Of a stretch of DNA of 64,000 nucleotides, positions 1 to 12,592 are shown piece after piece. Position 1 is the stretch's first letter; every line of letters starts with the position of its first letter. The stretch is from Ptiloglossa arizonensis (lineage: Eukaryota > Arthropoda > Insecta > Hymenoptera > Colletidae): positions 5,876,029 to 5,940,028 of the forward strand of contig NC_135061.1 of NCBI RefSeq assembly GCF_051014685.1, written 5' to 3'. The notes below the pieces were generated by a model. That model saw only the letters and a program-made list of their open reading frames with translations. It did no database searches and was not told the origin of the DNA. The position numbers and the translations under genes are program-made.

Positions 1-3000
1 CAAAGCTACACCCAGATTAAAATATAAAATCGAAACATTCGAATCGTGTTGTAAATCAAACGAATAATACTTCTTTCGACGAAAACCCATTGTTATTACG
101 ACTGTTAATTAATTAACTCGTAGGCTACTTCGAACGTATTTCTATAAATATATAAACCCATCCACACCCTCGCAAAAGTCTCGAAAGAACGCAAAGTACA
201 TTCTCCATACCCGAGACGAGATAAATAATGAAAATTGTTAATTATTCAATGGAAATTGTTCACGGTACATCCCGTTCGCACAGTACGCAAACTATTTCAC
301 GTTGTAACGACCGTTGCATAAATTGAATTCATCCGTTGCGTATCAGTACAAGTGTAAAAACTGTGCGAGAAATGTAACGATTCCTCGCCCCGAGTGCGAG
401 CAAACTTTAATTAAGCTCCAATTAAATCTTTTCAATTCCGGTAAATCTTCCACGGTTGTCGTAACTTTCTTCTTTTTCCACGAGGCGAGATACCTGTTTC
501 TTGTTACATCTACGCGATACGCGAAATCCAATACGAATACAACCGAGAAATATTTCTTCTCGTTTGTTACGAACGCCCCGGTTCTCGAGCGCCGCGTGAA
601 ATTCCAAGAAACGGCCAAAGAAGATACGGGTTAATACTCGCGAAGCGTTTCTTTGCACGGCTACCGATCTTAACGACCGCGATTCTTTCGAAGCTGAGTA
701 CAAATTGCCAGGGAAACAGAACCTAACCGACCGTTTCTTCTACAGGCCATTAATGCTCACCCTATTTCGGCTCGTGTTCAACGTTTCTCCTCGTTCGTTC
801 AAAATCTTCCCGCTGCATCCCCCGTGATTGCTCTACTCCGAGTTTCCTTTAATTCAACGGAACGTCGAAACGACCTGCTCGAATTCCTCCACGAGAAATC
901 GTCCCTTTTTCTTTTTTTTTTATTTTTCTTTTTTTTTCCAAGTTACCAAGATTTAGAGAGACACGTTTGCAAGCTGTCCGCTTGTCTCGCGAAAGAACGA
1001 TGGGAAACATTTTATGAGAGGATCACCTCCGTGATGGAATCGTGCTCCGGAAAAAAATATGGCAGTCGAGTCGGTTAGAAGAGAAACTTTGAAAATTGCC
1101 CATTCTGATTTTAACGCGTTTTTGCACGATTGGGAGTACGGATTCTTTTTTGGATGCGTGGAATATTTGGTGTGGATGTTCGATAACTCTGGAGGTGTAA
1201 TTAATTAAAGATTGACGACCAAACTTTGATGTATTCTACACCTGAAGATGAGAAAAGGTTACGCGAACGTATGTTTCAAAACTTTTCGTTTTCGAGGTGT
1301 AAATTTTTTCTGTGTGTCGGTAAATATTTAAAAAAAATTTTTGTCAATTAACGTGAGTAGTTTGGGAATCGTCGTAACGTGACAAAAACGATAATTTTAC
1401 TGTTCATCTATATATTTGTTAAGTTAGTATGTAGGATATTTGTATTGTTAATATGTAGGATTTGTTTCCATTCGAGTGACAATAGTAGGGACATTGGACT
1501 TATCATTTTTCTATTAATCAATAATCAATTGTATAGCGATATGTTAACTAATAAAAGAGACGTTAAGCAACGTTATGCTCCAATCTGAAACGATATTTAG
1601 GTTAAACAATTTCTAAAATAATTAAAAGAAGTTAAACTGGTAGCAATTGGGACATCTGTCTTACTTGTGCCCACCAAGTTCTATTTTGTGTATTTATCCT
1701 ACTAATTTAATTAACGTCGATGGTAAGTACGTAAAAAGAATATATTGAACGTTTGTGATTTAATGCAAAATTAATTTGTATCCCTTCTGTCAAGTATAAT
1801 TACTTCTTGCGGGCAAGAAACACGCCCTCTTGGTAGTTGGTATCGTGAGAAATGTCTTGTTAGCGGGAAATTTAAAATAGCGAACCAATAAAACTATCAT
1901 GGTTCGGATTAATCTTTCCAAGTTACGTCGCAGTATAAATTTCGCGTTTTAATGCAAAAAGGTAATGGGTGAGCGTGTGATTACACGCGTATCTTGTAAA
2001 GTGAACGTCACGCGATCAATCGTGCAGTGTAGCTTATAATAGGACTTGTATAATGCGTTCATCGGGCGATCAGAATCGTTTCCTGTAACGAAACCTACGA
2101 ACACGCGAAATAGACTAACAGCTCTGTTCAAGTAACGAGAAATATTTATTGATTTATTGTAATCGATTTTGTCTGGTAAAAATCGGAAACACTGAATGAA
2201 TTCGTCGTCGTAGAACCGCGTTATTATCAAATAAATATTTTTCACGCGGTTCGAATTTTTCGACAAATGTACGATTTTCTGATATTTATACCGCTGATTC
2301 ACTATAGCTTCCATTGAAACAGTAATTGATGGTTCGAGAACTACCACTAGCGAAACTGGTTACGATATAATTTCCGTACTGTTCAATAAACCGATTAATT
2401 GAAATGAGAATTTAATTACTTGTCCACTCTGTAATTACGTTCTGAAAAATTGCAGGAAAAGTGGAGCGAACGCTAGTCCCGAGGATGATAAATTTTCAAA
2501 TTGTGCGCGATGCTGGATCTCGGCATTCGTTAATTTGTTAAATGGTATTGAGAAAGAATCGAATTAGAAAGAGAATTCCGTATGCTTGTCGAATTACGTA
2601 AATTCACATCGATGCTCGTTCGCATCTAATTCGACGAGATACCAATTTGCGTATAAACTTTGTGTCTGATTACACGGAGTTCGTGATTATGTAATGTTGG
2701 TTTTACCAGACGAGACCAATTACGATCAAATTCGATCGTTTATCAATACAATTGCAAGTAAATGGAATACGATCGTATTATCGTTGCTCGATAGCAACTG
2801 ACCGAATTCTTTTCTACCATTTACCACTTTCATGGATTTTGCTGCAACTAGGTACAACCCAATTCGTGTATTGCATAATATGCTTCGAGGTTTCAATTTT
2901 AACAAAAATAAAACCAACAGACTATTCCATTTTTCCACATCGCGAATTCATTCACTTTTACGAACGCTTTTTTATATTTGTCGAGGTCTGGTATCTTTTC

Positions 3001-4945
3001 TTCTGGCATTTCTGAAACTTTAAACAATTGTATTCTTTTCTTGTCACAATTATGGATTGTACTGTTTGAGAAAATGTGTGAAAATTTAACAAAATTAGAG
3101 ACATCGCTCGAATACTGATTGCGAGAAAAATATAATTCTAGATGAAAATTTCTATTACGAGGAAATTAATCTTCGAAACTTTGAAATTTTTATTCGTTAC
3201 TGTTGCAACAATTTTTACAGTCTTTCTGTGCGTTTTACAACTAAAACTTTCAGAATGAACGAAGAATCGATTGGAAACAATTAATAAACGTGGTACAATC
3301 GAGCGGATAATCATCAGATGACTGGTCACAGGGCCATATTCTCATTTGTTCGTTTCGTTGCAATCGTCATGTTGACCAAAAGTGTATTGTACTATGTTCA
3401 ACGTACACTGTATCGAAACACCAAGAAACTATTGCAAATGGTAATGGTTCGTACTATTTCTACCAGTATAAATATTTATTCGTTTAGTCGCCTGTCAATA
3501 TACTCTTGTTACGATCACGTGATTCTAACAATATAACTGCTTCCTCTGGTCGATTTGCTTTCGCATTCTCTAAAATACCATAAAAAGAAAATCATTCCTA
3601 GTTTGAACGAAGAACACGAAACGATCGAGATTTTAATCGAGAAAAATATTTTCCAAAATTTCCCTACAGTAATTCATTGCTTGTACAAAACGAATTCGTT
3701 AGGTCGGACGAAACGTCTTCTCTATATTTTTTCAGAAATTATTGAAACTGCTACCAAACAACAACAAACCCAAAATATCTTTCCGCTGTTCGTTAAAGAA
3801 CAGTCGAAACTGATACAAACGCCAAAAGAGACAATGGATACTCTCAGTCTTTTAAAAAACTGCATCGAATGTGAATCATCGTATTCCATACATCCTCGTG
3901 AAGTTAAACCATAGAACGATAGTTTACGACATCCTTTTATCACACTATCGCAAATGCTCCAAGAATCCCGCGAACGTTCACCATGCGGGTATACACGTAA
4001 ACGATCGAGATTCGCTTCGATACGGGAAATAGAAGCGTTTCGAGAAGAGATAACGAAGCTGGCATCGGTCCAATGCCGAAAACAATGTTGCAAACTTGAA
4101 TTTATGGGTTTGCAACATCCTTGGGTTATAAAAAAAAAAAAATTCCACGGCGCGATACGCGAGCGTAAAACGTTCATTGAGGAGTGCGCCCTCAAGACTC
4201 GTTGGCGGAAAGACTCGTTAAAACGAACGAATTACCGTAATACGGAAAATAATAATAATAATGGGAGCTCCGTGAGCCACGACGAAATTGTTTAACCATT
4301 ACGAAAGGAATGAGTTTCTCATTCTTTGGGACGAGTAGCGAGGAGAGACGAGCATTCACCTCATTTCCCATCGTCTCTACTTGCTTCGGTTTTTCGTAGC
4401 GTTTCACGCCTGAAAACGGACGCATTATAACGGCTGCTCTCCCGCCTCAAAGAGCACTGACGCTCAGAAATAACGAGAATGTAATTTTCCGGGACGCGTA
4501 TTATTATTATCATCGACGGGACACAACTACCCCCACAACGTACCACGTCTACCACCCTTACGACACCACTGTTCTTCGACGTTCTTCGTGTTTCGCATAT
4601 TCGGTTGCTCGGGACGTGCATCCGTCCCTATTTCTCCTCGCTATTGTTCAAACGCATCGTTGCGACTGGCAGCCCGCTTCGTTATCGCAAATCCTCTTCC
4701 TTGTACCTGTCTTCCTCTCCTCGTTCTCTCCCGTTGCTTTCAGACTTTCAGACTACCCGCTCTTGGGACTCGTCTCGACTGACCGTGTATTTTCTTCTTT
4801 TTTTTTTCTCTTTTTTTTTCACTGAATTTTCGGAATCTTTTCCCATTTTCGAGAAATAGAATTCGTGGCGTCTTTCGTTGCGATGAAAGATTGGGAAAGG
4901 AGAGAAGAATGTTGTATCTTGGGTCGATTTGGGGATCTACTTCGT
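1..4945. other. Non-coding stretch, no gene supported
   Basis: I see no supported gene in this stretch. Open frames of up to about 157 codons exist but overlap each other on both strands and show no recognisable domains. Visible low-complexity elements are a T-rich tract near 905-938, an A-run at 4130-4142 beside a short (AAT)n run at 4247-4261, and a T-rich tract near 4796-4820. Composition is AT-rich with abundant CpG, like most of the window. Confidence 0.5.
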
Positions 4946-5420
4946 AGGTTGGTCTAGGAAGTACTTGAACTATGTAAGAAAATACAAAAATTTGGGTAAA
5001 GTGTCTTTATTTCGTTTTGGAACCATTTGTTTTAGTGGACTGTAAGACATTCTAGTAGGTCCTGTTTTATAGGTTGGTCTGAGAAGTACCTGAGCTAAGT
5101 AAGAAAATACAAAAATTTGGGTAAAAGTATCTTTATTTTGTTTTGGAGCCATTTTGTTTTAGTGGACTAGTGGACTTATCTGTAAGACATTCTAGCAGGT
5201 CCTGTTTTATAGCTTGGTCTCAGAAGTACCTGAGCTAAGTAAAAAAATACAAAAATTTGGAAAAAAGTATCTTTATTTTGTTTTGGAACCATTTTGTTTA
5301 ATTGGACTAGTGGACTTATCTGTAAGACATCCTATCAGGTCCTGCTTTATAGGTTGGTCTTACAAGTACCTGAACTAAGTAAGAAAATACAAAAATTTGG
5401 GAAAAAGTATTACTTTTTGT
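4946..5420. repeat. Tandem repeat, ~140 bp unit, about 3.5 copies, mariner-like unit start
   Basis: Units start at 4946, 5071, 5211 and 5351; unit lengths are 125, 140 and 140 bp and the last copy is partial. The first unit is shorter mainly because it lacks the internal tggactagtggacttatc-type insertion seen in later units. Each unit starts TAGGTTGGTCT followed by an AAGTACCTGA-like stretch. That resembles the terminal repeat of mariner-type transposons, which begin GGTTG after a TA target. The opposite end of such an element is not visible, so an origin by amplification of one transposon end is inference. A 60-codon minus-strand frame at 4970-5152 simply translates the repeat. Confidence 0.85.
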
Positions 5421-6815
5421 ACTTTATTAAACTATTTTTTAGTTTTTCCATTTGAACACGTAAACGAATCGTCGTTATTGAAAAATCGCGTATTCGTGTG
5501 TACTTAAATTCTTTGTACAACAGATAATTTATTGACAAGATAATACACACCGTGTATTCAATATTTTGTAAGTATAATTTAATCGATCAGGATTGCAAAC
5601 AGTGGAAAACGACTCAATTAAACGGTGTTCTCATTCATGCTAATACTACAATCGGTCTTAAACATGTTTCTGACTGGCACAGTTAGCAAATCCTCAGCAT
5701 AGATTAATACTCTACCATCTTAAATGCTGAAAAACGAATTGCTTGCCATCCATAAACGTCATTCTTCCGGCAGTAGATAATGCCACTTAAATCGGCCGTA
5801 ATTTGTCTAGCTGCGCGCCATTCCTAAGAAGATGCTCGGTTGCATCTGGCAATCTAGTGACTCTAATTTTGCTGTATTAGTCACAGACTCGTACCATTAC
5901 TTTTAACGGAATTCCGCAGTTGTGCAACCTTCGTTCGGAAGATTAATTAGCAGTATTTTTTTCGTAATACGCGATATCAAATCGTGCGTAAGATTGAAAA
6001 CTTGAAAGCAAAAAAACCTGGATCAATAATATCTTCGCGAAAATAGAATAAAATGAAAAATTTATCGACGTTCAAATGCAATGTCAACGTACGGGTTATG
6101 TACAAACTTTGTCTATTAAATATTACAATAATAAACTTACGATAGACGAGAGGAGAATATCTAGGAGAAGTATAAATATTACTTATTTTGTGCATCTTTA
6201 TTGCGTGCATGTACAAACATTTTTCTTCATAGATGACTCGAGTATTTTATGTACTTTGTATTGTATTTATTATTATTTTCTATACAGATATGTGTAGCTT
6301 CTTATATGGTTCTAAAGTTCACTCAACGTAAAATAAGTACTTTCTCCCTAAAGTAACAGAAATATGTATTTTCGCTGACATTGTTTACATCACAATCACA
6401 AGATGACTTTTCGCAAAATACGTTTTAAAGTAACTGACAAAGGAAACTTAAACCGAATCTTCTAAATTTCAATAATTCGAATCAGTCGTTATTTAATTAG
6501 ACGTAGAGTGAGAAGTCAGAATCGAATATACGAATTATGTAGTCAAAGTTAGTCGTCGCAAATTCATTCCAGAATTCAATCCTTTCTACCTCTAACTCAG
6601 ACCCAACCGCGTGTGAATCTTCCAACGAGTAGAGTGAATGGTATATATCGAGAATGAGCGAGATAGAGCAACAGCAAACGAGACTCGCATTACGCGAGCT
6701 CGATGCTCGTTGCTTTAAAGCGATATCGCGCTCGTATCGGTGTGACGCTCGCTAATGCGAACATTTTTATATTTCTCACTGTATCTTCGTGAGAATATTA
6801 TAAAGTAGACAAAAT
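5421..6815. other. Non-coding AT-rich stretch
   Basis: No gene, RNA or mobile element could be supported here. Open frames are at most about 79 codons and lie on both strands. Around 5640-5940 the base composition is more even, but no reading frame stays open. Confidence 0.5.
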
Positions 6816-7187
6816 AAAATGAAACACGACCGTACTCGAACAATTTTTATTTGTAAAATTTTCAATTGCATGTACTTCGAAACAGTCCAAAGAAGCTCGT
6901 GTTTGAACTTATTTTCCAGTGAAAAATCTCAGCAATCCATTGATAATATTGTTACGAATATACAATATATAAAATAAAATTTTTAATTTCCATAAAAATT
7001 GAAAATGAAACACGACCGAACTCGAATAATTTTTACTTGTACCTTATACGAATAACTTGCACCAAATTTTCAATTGCATGTATTTCAAAATAATCCAAAG
7101 AAGCTCGTGTTCGAACTTATTTTCCAGTGAAAAATCTCAGCAATCCATTGATAATATTGTTACGAATATACAATACATAATATAAAA
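6816..7187. repeat. Two-copy tandem duplication, ~170-185 bp units
   Basis: Copy 1 spans about 6816-6981 and copy 2 about 7002-7187, an offset of 186 bp. Both begin aaaatgaaacacgaccg. They share long identical runs such as the stretch around 6917-6961 and 7124-7168 (from ttattttccagtg into gttacgaatatacaat). Copy 2 carries an extra ~20 bp (cttatacgaataacttgcac) after its first 40 bases. The 15-base word aaaatgaaacacga also occurs inside the mariner-type miniature element at 14822-14948, so these copies may come from a related element; that is inference. Confidence 0.85.
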
Positions 7188-8818
7188 TTGTTAGGAGTAC
7201 ACCTCGCTCGGTTTTCGAAATTCAGAACCGTCGATTATCAATATGTGAGGCACAGGTCGGGAAGTTTCGTTCAGAACCACCGCTAAAGGAACACAACCAA
7301 TGACAAGAACGATTCGTGATCACGAATCCGGGCAACGAATGTGCTCGATAACCGAGACACCGTTGCAACAGTGCATTTCTATCCACGTCACGTGCGCGTC
7401 ATTACACCACCGTTTATCGTTCCCCGTTACACTTGGTAACCACTTACATTCGATTATTAATAAGCTGGAATTCCACGTAGCCAAGTTTCTTCGTTAACGA
7501 ATAAACGCGTTCATCGTCGAATCTCGCATCCACGACTGTCCTCTGGTTGCAGGTTCGCCGAAAGGACATTGAATGCGGGTTCGGTATTGCGCGGGGCAAC
7601 TGTAGATTAATATCTTCCTTGACTGGCGACAGACTGGTGGATCTCACCGACTGTGTATACATCGTCGGTGCAGCTGCGGAACAATGTCTCTCTCTCGGTA
7701 CCGGTCGTAATTTGTAAGACCATACGCCACCATAGAAGTGCAAGCTAGCTCGTGGCTGACAGACGTGGCAGCGGCGACGGCGGTGGCGATTTCAATAATA
7801 CCAAATCAGCTCTTGAAATTTCCCATAATCTCGTCTAGAGGGTTATGGTCACGAGACGGTTCGTTCGAATCAGCGCTTTCTCTTACGACGTCGTATACGG
7901 TCGATGATCGCGACGTCGCGGATTCCGTCTAGCTTACCAATTTGCGGTTGTTAATTGCACGGTGGGTTCGGTTGTTCGAAGCACAGTGCCCGGGAACAGG
8001 GAACGAGGATTGCGTTTAGCGGATTACACGCTGCATCGGGATTGGAATTTTGATTGTGCAGTTAGCGGGCGGGCAACAACCCGAAAGGTGGACGTCTGAA
8101 TGCTCTGTGACAGGGTTACGGACCTGTTTTGCTGTTTTCGCGTCCTGGATCCGTCTCCACGGTACGTTACGCGCGTTGAGAAACACACGGCGGGTGGCTG
8201 CGACAAGAAACGGTACACAGGTAAATCTAACGTCGGGGAGTATCGCCATGCGAACCACCGTTCCCTCTAATTCCTTGGCACTCTGTTGCGTTCTCTCGCG
8301 AATCACCTAATCCATTCGGTCTTCAGTTATTATGCACTTCGCGTGGACATTCTACGGCACCGACTCGCTGACTTTCCACGACATTTCGCTTCGATAAGAA
8401 ACATTAGTACTAGCTTTACTTCACTTGGTTAATGTTCAGTAATATTAGCTACGTAATATTTTCCACTGGGTAGATACAAACACAATGTCTGATAAAAAAT
8501 TGTTCGTGATTGATAACTACGAGTTTGACTCGTAGTAGCGCGTTTCGATCCAAATCGTGCAGTAGGAATCTAACCGGTGATTTAAGCTCGGAAAATATCT
8601 GGTAAGATCGATTCTGGGTCAGGATCACCATAATCCGAAAAACAAGGTAGATTTCAAGCCGAAAGGATCGAGGTAGATAACACGATGGGGTGATTCTCAT
8701 TGTCTCGCAGCGTGTAGCCAAGTGGAAAACATAACAGGTATACATTATAATTTTGAAGAGGATCGGTATTGTTAATATCCAACTGTTTGATTTTTTCATC
8801 AGAGTATTATTTACATGT
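7188..8818. other. Non-coding stretch, GC-richer between 7.2 and 8.4 kb
   Basis: No gene supported. GC content rises between about 7200 and 8400 and stops become sparse in several frames on both strands. The open frames at 7444-7743, 8016-8306 and 8050-8310 therefore cancel out as evidence. No recognisable protein motif was found in any of them. Confidence 0.5.
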
Positions 8819-9137
8819 ACCATACTTGAACTTTCAGAGTATTTTAATGTACCATAATTGAACTCTCAAGGGTTCTAATGCACCATAGTTAAATTCTCAG
8901 GGTATTTTGATGTGCCACTGTTTAACTCTCAAGGGATTCTAATGTGCCATAGTTGAAATCTTAAGGTACTCTAACACGTTATAGTTGAGCTCTAAAAATA
9001 TTCTAATACGCCATAGTTGAACTCTCAGAGTATTCTAATACGCCATAGTTGAACTCTCAGTGTATTTTGATATGGCACAGTTGAACTCTAAAAATATTTT
9101 CATACGTCGTAGCTGAACTCTCATGGTATTCTAACTT
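8819..9137. repeat. 32 bp minisatellite, ten units
   Basis: Units start at 8819, 8851, 8882, 8914, 8946, 8978, 9010, 9042, 9074 and 9106, so the period is 32 bp with one 31 bp unit. The consensus is roughly gccatagttgaactctca followed by a gagtattctaat(g/a)c tail. Divergence among units is moderate (several substitutions each, almost no indels). The units at 9010 and 9042 are the most alike, which points to an old array with some later local copying. Confidence 0.93.
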
Positions 9138-11509
9138 TCGTTCGTCGCACTTGGTTCGATACGATCAAGTTTTAGCTCCCTACCACCATTCGTGGAGGAA
9201 CATAATGGAAGGAGATTAAAACAAATGATAATTGGAGCGGTTTCCTCATTGTGTAACGCCTGCAAGACCGAATGCAGTCTCTCTGCAGGAAGGTTGCGAA
9301 GGGACGTTGCATAGGAAGTCCTTTGTTCGAGGAAGCCGTTTTGTGACGTTGCCATAAGTCTTTTCGCTACACGTGGACCTACCAGGCACCAAATACTGCC
9401 GAGAGCACGGTTCAACTATTTGTCGGACATAATTATATTTTCCAGTCATATTCGAGTCTTTGAAAATATCGATAAATTCCAAATACTCTAAGAACGATCT
9501 CTAAAATGACACGATTCTCGTCGACGCGTCGTTAACCGAACCACGTGACCTTAACAGGTAACTTATTAAACCGTGGAACAGTTTGTTGCACCGATTCCCG
9601 ATTATCTGTAAAAAAATTTCTTCAGTAGTCTGGCCTAATTTAAAAAATCTCCGCAACGAAGTGAAACGACACGAGCTACCGTGGACCTCCCTTTCCACGA
9701 ATATATTACCTCGAGCTTTTGAACACCAACGAGGCAACGATAAAAACGAACACAAAATTAACCGTTCAGCCATTAAATTATCTTAACTTCCCTCCACTGT
9801 GCCGCACATCGTGCACGATGGAAACACACGGCCTAAGCGTTTATGGAGATTGCAAATTAAACACAAGGAAGTACGAAATTACGTGACCTGAAATTTCCAC
9901 AGGAGGATATAATAATCGTCGAGCGTATTCGAATTATTCTAACCAACCTCGCGCAAACATCAATTATTACCAATTCCTCCAAAAATCAAGCATCAGTCAT
10001 TCGCTAATTTGAGAAGCACACTGGATTAATATTTAATCTAGGAAACTTGCAATAGAACGTTCCGCGCGGATAATACGGTGGATTCTCGTAATAACAAATC
10101 TTGGTCCACTTCGAAAAGATTATTTTTGGAGAATTTATGTCAACGACAAAGAACAATAGGGATACTATTTAAAATGGTAACTTTTTGTAGGCACGCAGGA
10201 CTCGATATCGCCATATTGTCCAAGTGGTTCCAAGCCATTCAAAGTATGAGAACTTTCGTCGACCATATTCTCAAACTCTGACCACAGTTCGTAATCGTTC
10301 GTAAGTAGTCTTAAGTCTGGTTTACCGAAAAGTAATTGCTCCATGAGAAGTGTCGGTTATCTTTATGGTGTCTTTAATAAGAAATGAATATCATATTCGA
10401 AATCGCAGTTTATTATGACCAACTGTACCACCTTCCAATTACAATTGGAATATATATAAGTTATATAGACATATGTATGTGATATGCGAAAAAACATTTC
10501 AATACGAAACAATTGTAATTGTTCCAAAGTCCATTTTAAGGAAAGATCGGTAGATGAACCAGATTCGAATCGTTTAACTATAAATTGTGATCCAAATCGA
10601 AGAATGGTCCGCAAAACTTCTGATAAGAATCCGAGTAACTTGAAAAACACTTTGACAAAAATAACTGTAATGTACGATACTTGGAATCGGAGGAACCGAA
10701 ATTGGAATTCAGCTCCTCGGGTCTGGGAAGCCATAACGTTCATCTTAACCGATCCTGGAAGACGAAACCTCCAACTTTAGAAACCCCTAGATATATATTA
10801 CCATCCTCTTAGAGTTTAAGTCACCTCGAAGAGACAGTTCCTTTTTTTTCATGAACCCTTTATCCAACCCACAATATTTAACCTAGATAGTCCTAAGTGA
10901 ATTCTTCTTCTTCTTCTTCTGTATTGTTCTACACCTCGTAGACATTCAGATCACTTGTGAATCGATTGTTTCATATTTTGTAAAAGAGTTTGCTGTTCTT
11001 TAGAAACACAAATATGTTTCTTGTACGATTCTTGGATGAGAGACCTGTACAACGTATTTACATTTGTGTAGCATATAGTTAGCTATTACTAATTTATCAC
11101 ACGAGATACAGTAAGTATGTTTAATTTTGTCCAGTATATAATCGTGGATGAATTTAGTACAGTCTATTCTTAATCTCGTTACAATAATCTTTGTTTTCAA
11201 TTTTTTGTGTCATAGATTACTTTGTAAAAGTGCTCTGCAGTGAAATCTTCTACGAAAAAAATATCGTTTCGTCCAAATTGTTTCGATCGTTTCCTTGGGT
11301 AACTTCTGAATAACTTTAGAGACCTTGTGTGCCCAGAAAAACCATTTCAAATATACCCAATATCCTTCCCGCGTTATCGACCGTGCAAAACAATTTTCAT
11401 TACTTCCAAATTTATTCGACAGTCGCCTCGATACATTACACCTTGCAACAAACCTCCTATAGAGTTTCGTTAACAGAGCTGGAAGTATAATTCGTATTAA
11501 TCGTTCATA
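9138..11509. other. Non-coding stretch with a short (TTC)n microsatellite
   Basis: No gene supported. The (TTC)n microsatellite is at 10902-10920. The longest frame, 10363-10743 minus (126 codons), overlaps an open plus-strand frame of 98 codons and resembles no family I know. The minus-strand frames at 9131-9482 overlap each other in different phases. Confidence 0.5.
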
Positions 11510-11696
11510 TTAACCCTGGACGTGCAAAGTTCGGGTCTTCTTGGACCCACAGAGACATTTGTACTTCTCGATCGTATCATAGCTACCCTCAGAATCAAAG
11601 AAAGCTACGATAAAATAAACATCCTTCGAAATATTCGTGCAAACGTGGTCACAAGTTACGGGTCCGTTCGGACCCCAATGAGATCCCATCGGTTAC
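11510..11696. mobile_element. Eroded piggyBac-like miniature element
   Basis: TTAA at 11510-11513 is followed by CCCTGGACGTGCAAAGTTC and then a GGGTC...GACCC hairpin at 11533-11548. Near the other side lies a perfect palindrome, GGGTCCG-TT-CGGACCC, at 11660-11675, and the sequence ends with GGTTAC at 11691-11696. TTAA target sites and CCCT termini are typical of piggyBac-family elements. The distance from terminus to hairpin matches on both sides (19 and 17 bases), which supports a symmetric element of about 180 bp whose right end has decayed (GGTTAC instead of GGGTTAA). No transposase is present, so this is a non-autonomous relic. Confidence 0.55.
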
Positions 11697-12335
11697 CTAA
11701 ATCGTTGATCTACGAGAGTAAACGACGTTCGAGTGCATCAGTCAGTGTACGAAGTGTCATTCGGTTGGTCTGTTGTTGGTTCGTCTCACTGACGAAACAC
11801 ACAGAGTGTCTTTCGCTCAGCCAGCCTCACCCACTCTCCAGGAATCCTTTGTGTTCGTATCCGCTTGTCTCAACACCCAGCCCGCTCAAGTTTTCCAAGG
11901 GGAGGGGGTCTCGAACGATTTAATACTCGGCCGTGTCGTCTTGATATTCAGTGGACAGATATCAGCATGTAGAGACGCGTGCAAAGCCAAGTTTCAAGAT
12001 GTATTTGCTTCCGTCTACCGCGTCAAGGCTCCGAGGGAAAGCCAGCCAATAAATTTCCCGTGACCTGGAATTTCCACCGTCTCGCAGATTCTCGTGGCCA
12101 ACTTGGAAATTCCGCGTCGCGCCCCTCGAAAGACTTGACGAAGTTCACGTGTTAATTGATGACAGTTCCCCGGTTGGCATAGTTCACTAATGAAACTCGA
12201 ACGAGTAACGCTGCTTTTGAATGAACCGCCACGAGTATGAAGACTGGGACAGTTTCTCAATCGTACTTGACCGTTCGCTTCTTCTTCGTTTCTAACGGAT
12301 GAAACGAAGTTTGTCTCGTAGTCGATCGAGTGCTC
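11697..12335. other. Non-coding stretch
   Basis: No gene supported. Frames at 11522-11923 and 11773-12063 (plus) overlap in different phases and the first runs through the piggyBac-like relic, so they are unlikely to be genuine. Confidence 0.5.
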
Positions 12336-12592
12336 CGATACGATGTTTCCTGTTACAATTATAGAACGAATACCGTGAGTATAAATTATTTAGGATCACT
12401 TGGTCCTGTAATCGACGCGTTATCTTCGTAATCGATACAGTTGATCAGATGTTTCGATACGATGTTTCCTGTTACAATTATAGAACGAATACTGTGAGTA
12501 AGATTTATTTAGGATTATCCAGTCCCGTAATCGATACGTTTGATGAGGTATTTAGATACGGAGTTTCCTGTCGTAATTATTGACGATGCGTC
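12336..12592. repeat. Three-copy degenerate tandem duplication
   Basis: The block cgatacgatgtttcctgtta starts at 12336 and again at 12455; a diverged third copy (gatacggagtttcctgtcg) starts at about 12555. The first two copies share acaattatagaacgaata and the following gtgagta. Each is followed by a ttaggat...gt(c)c(t/c)gtaatcga block. Spacings are 119 and about 99 bp. Confidence 0.8.
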
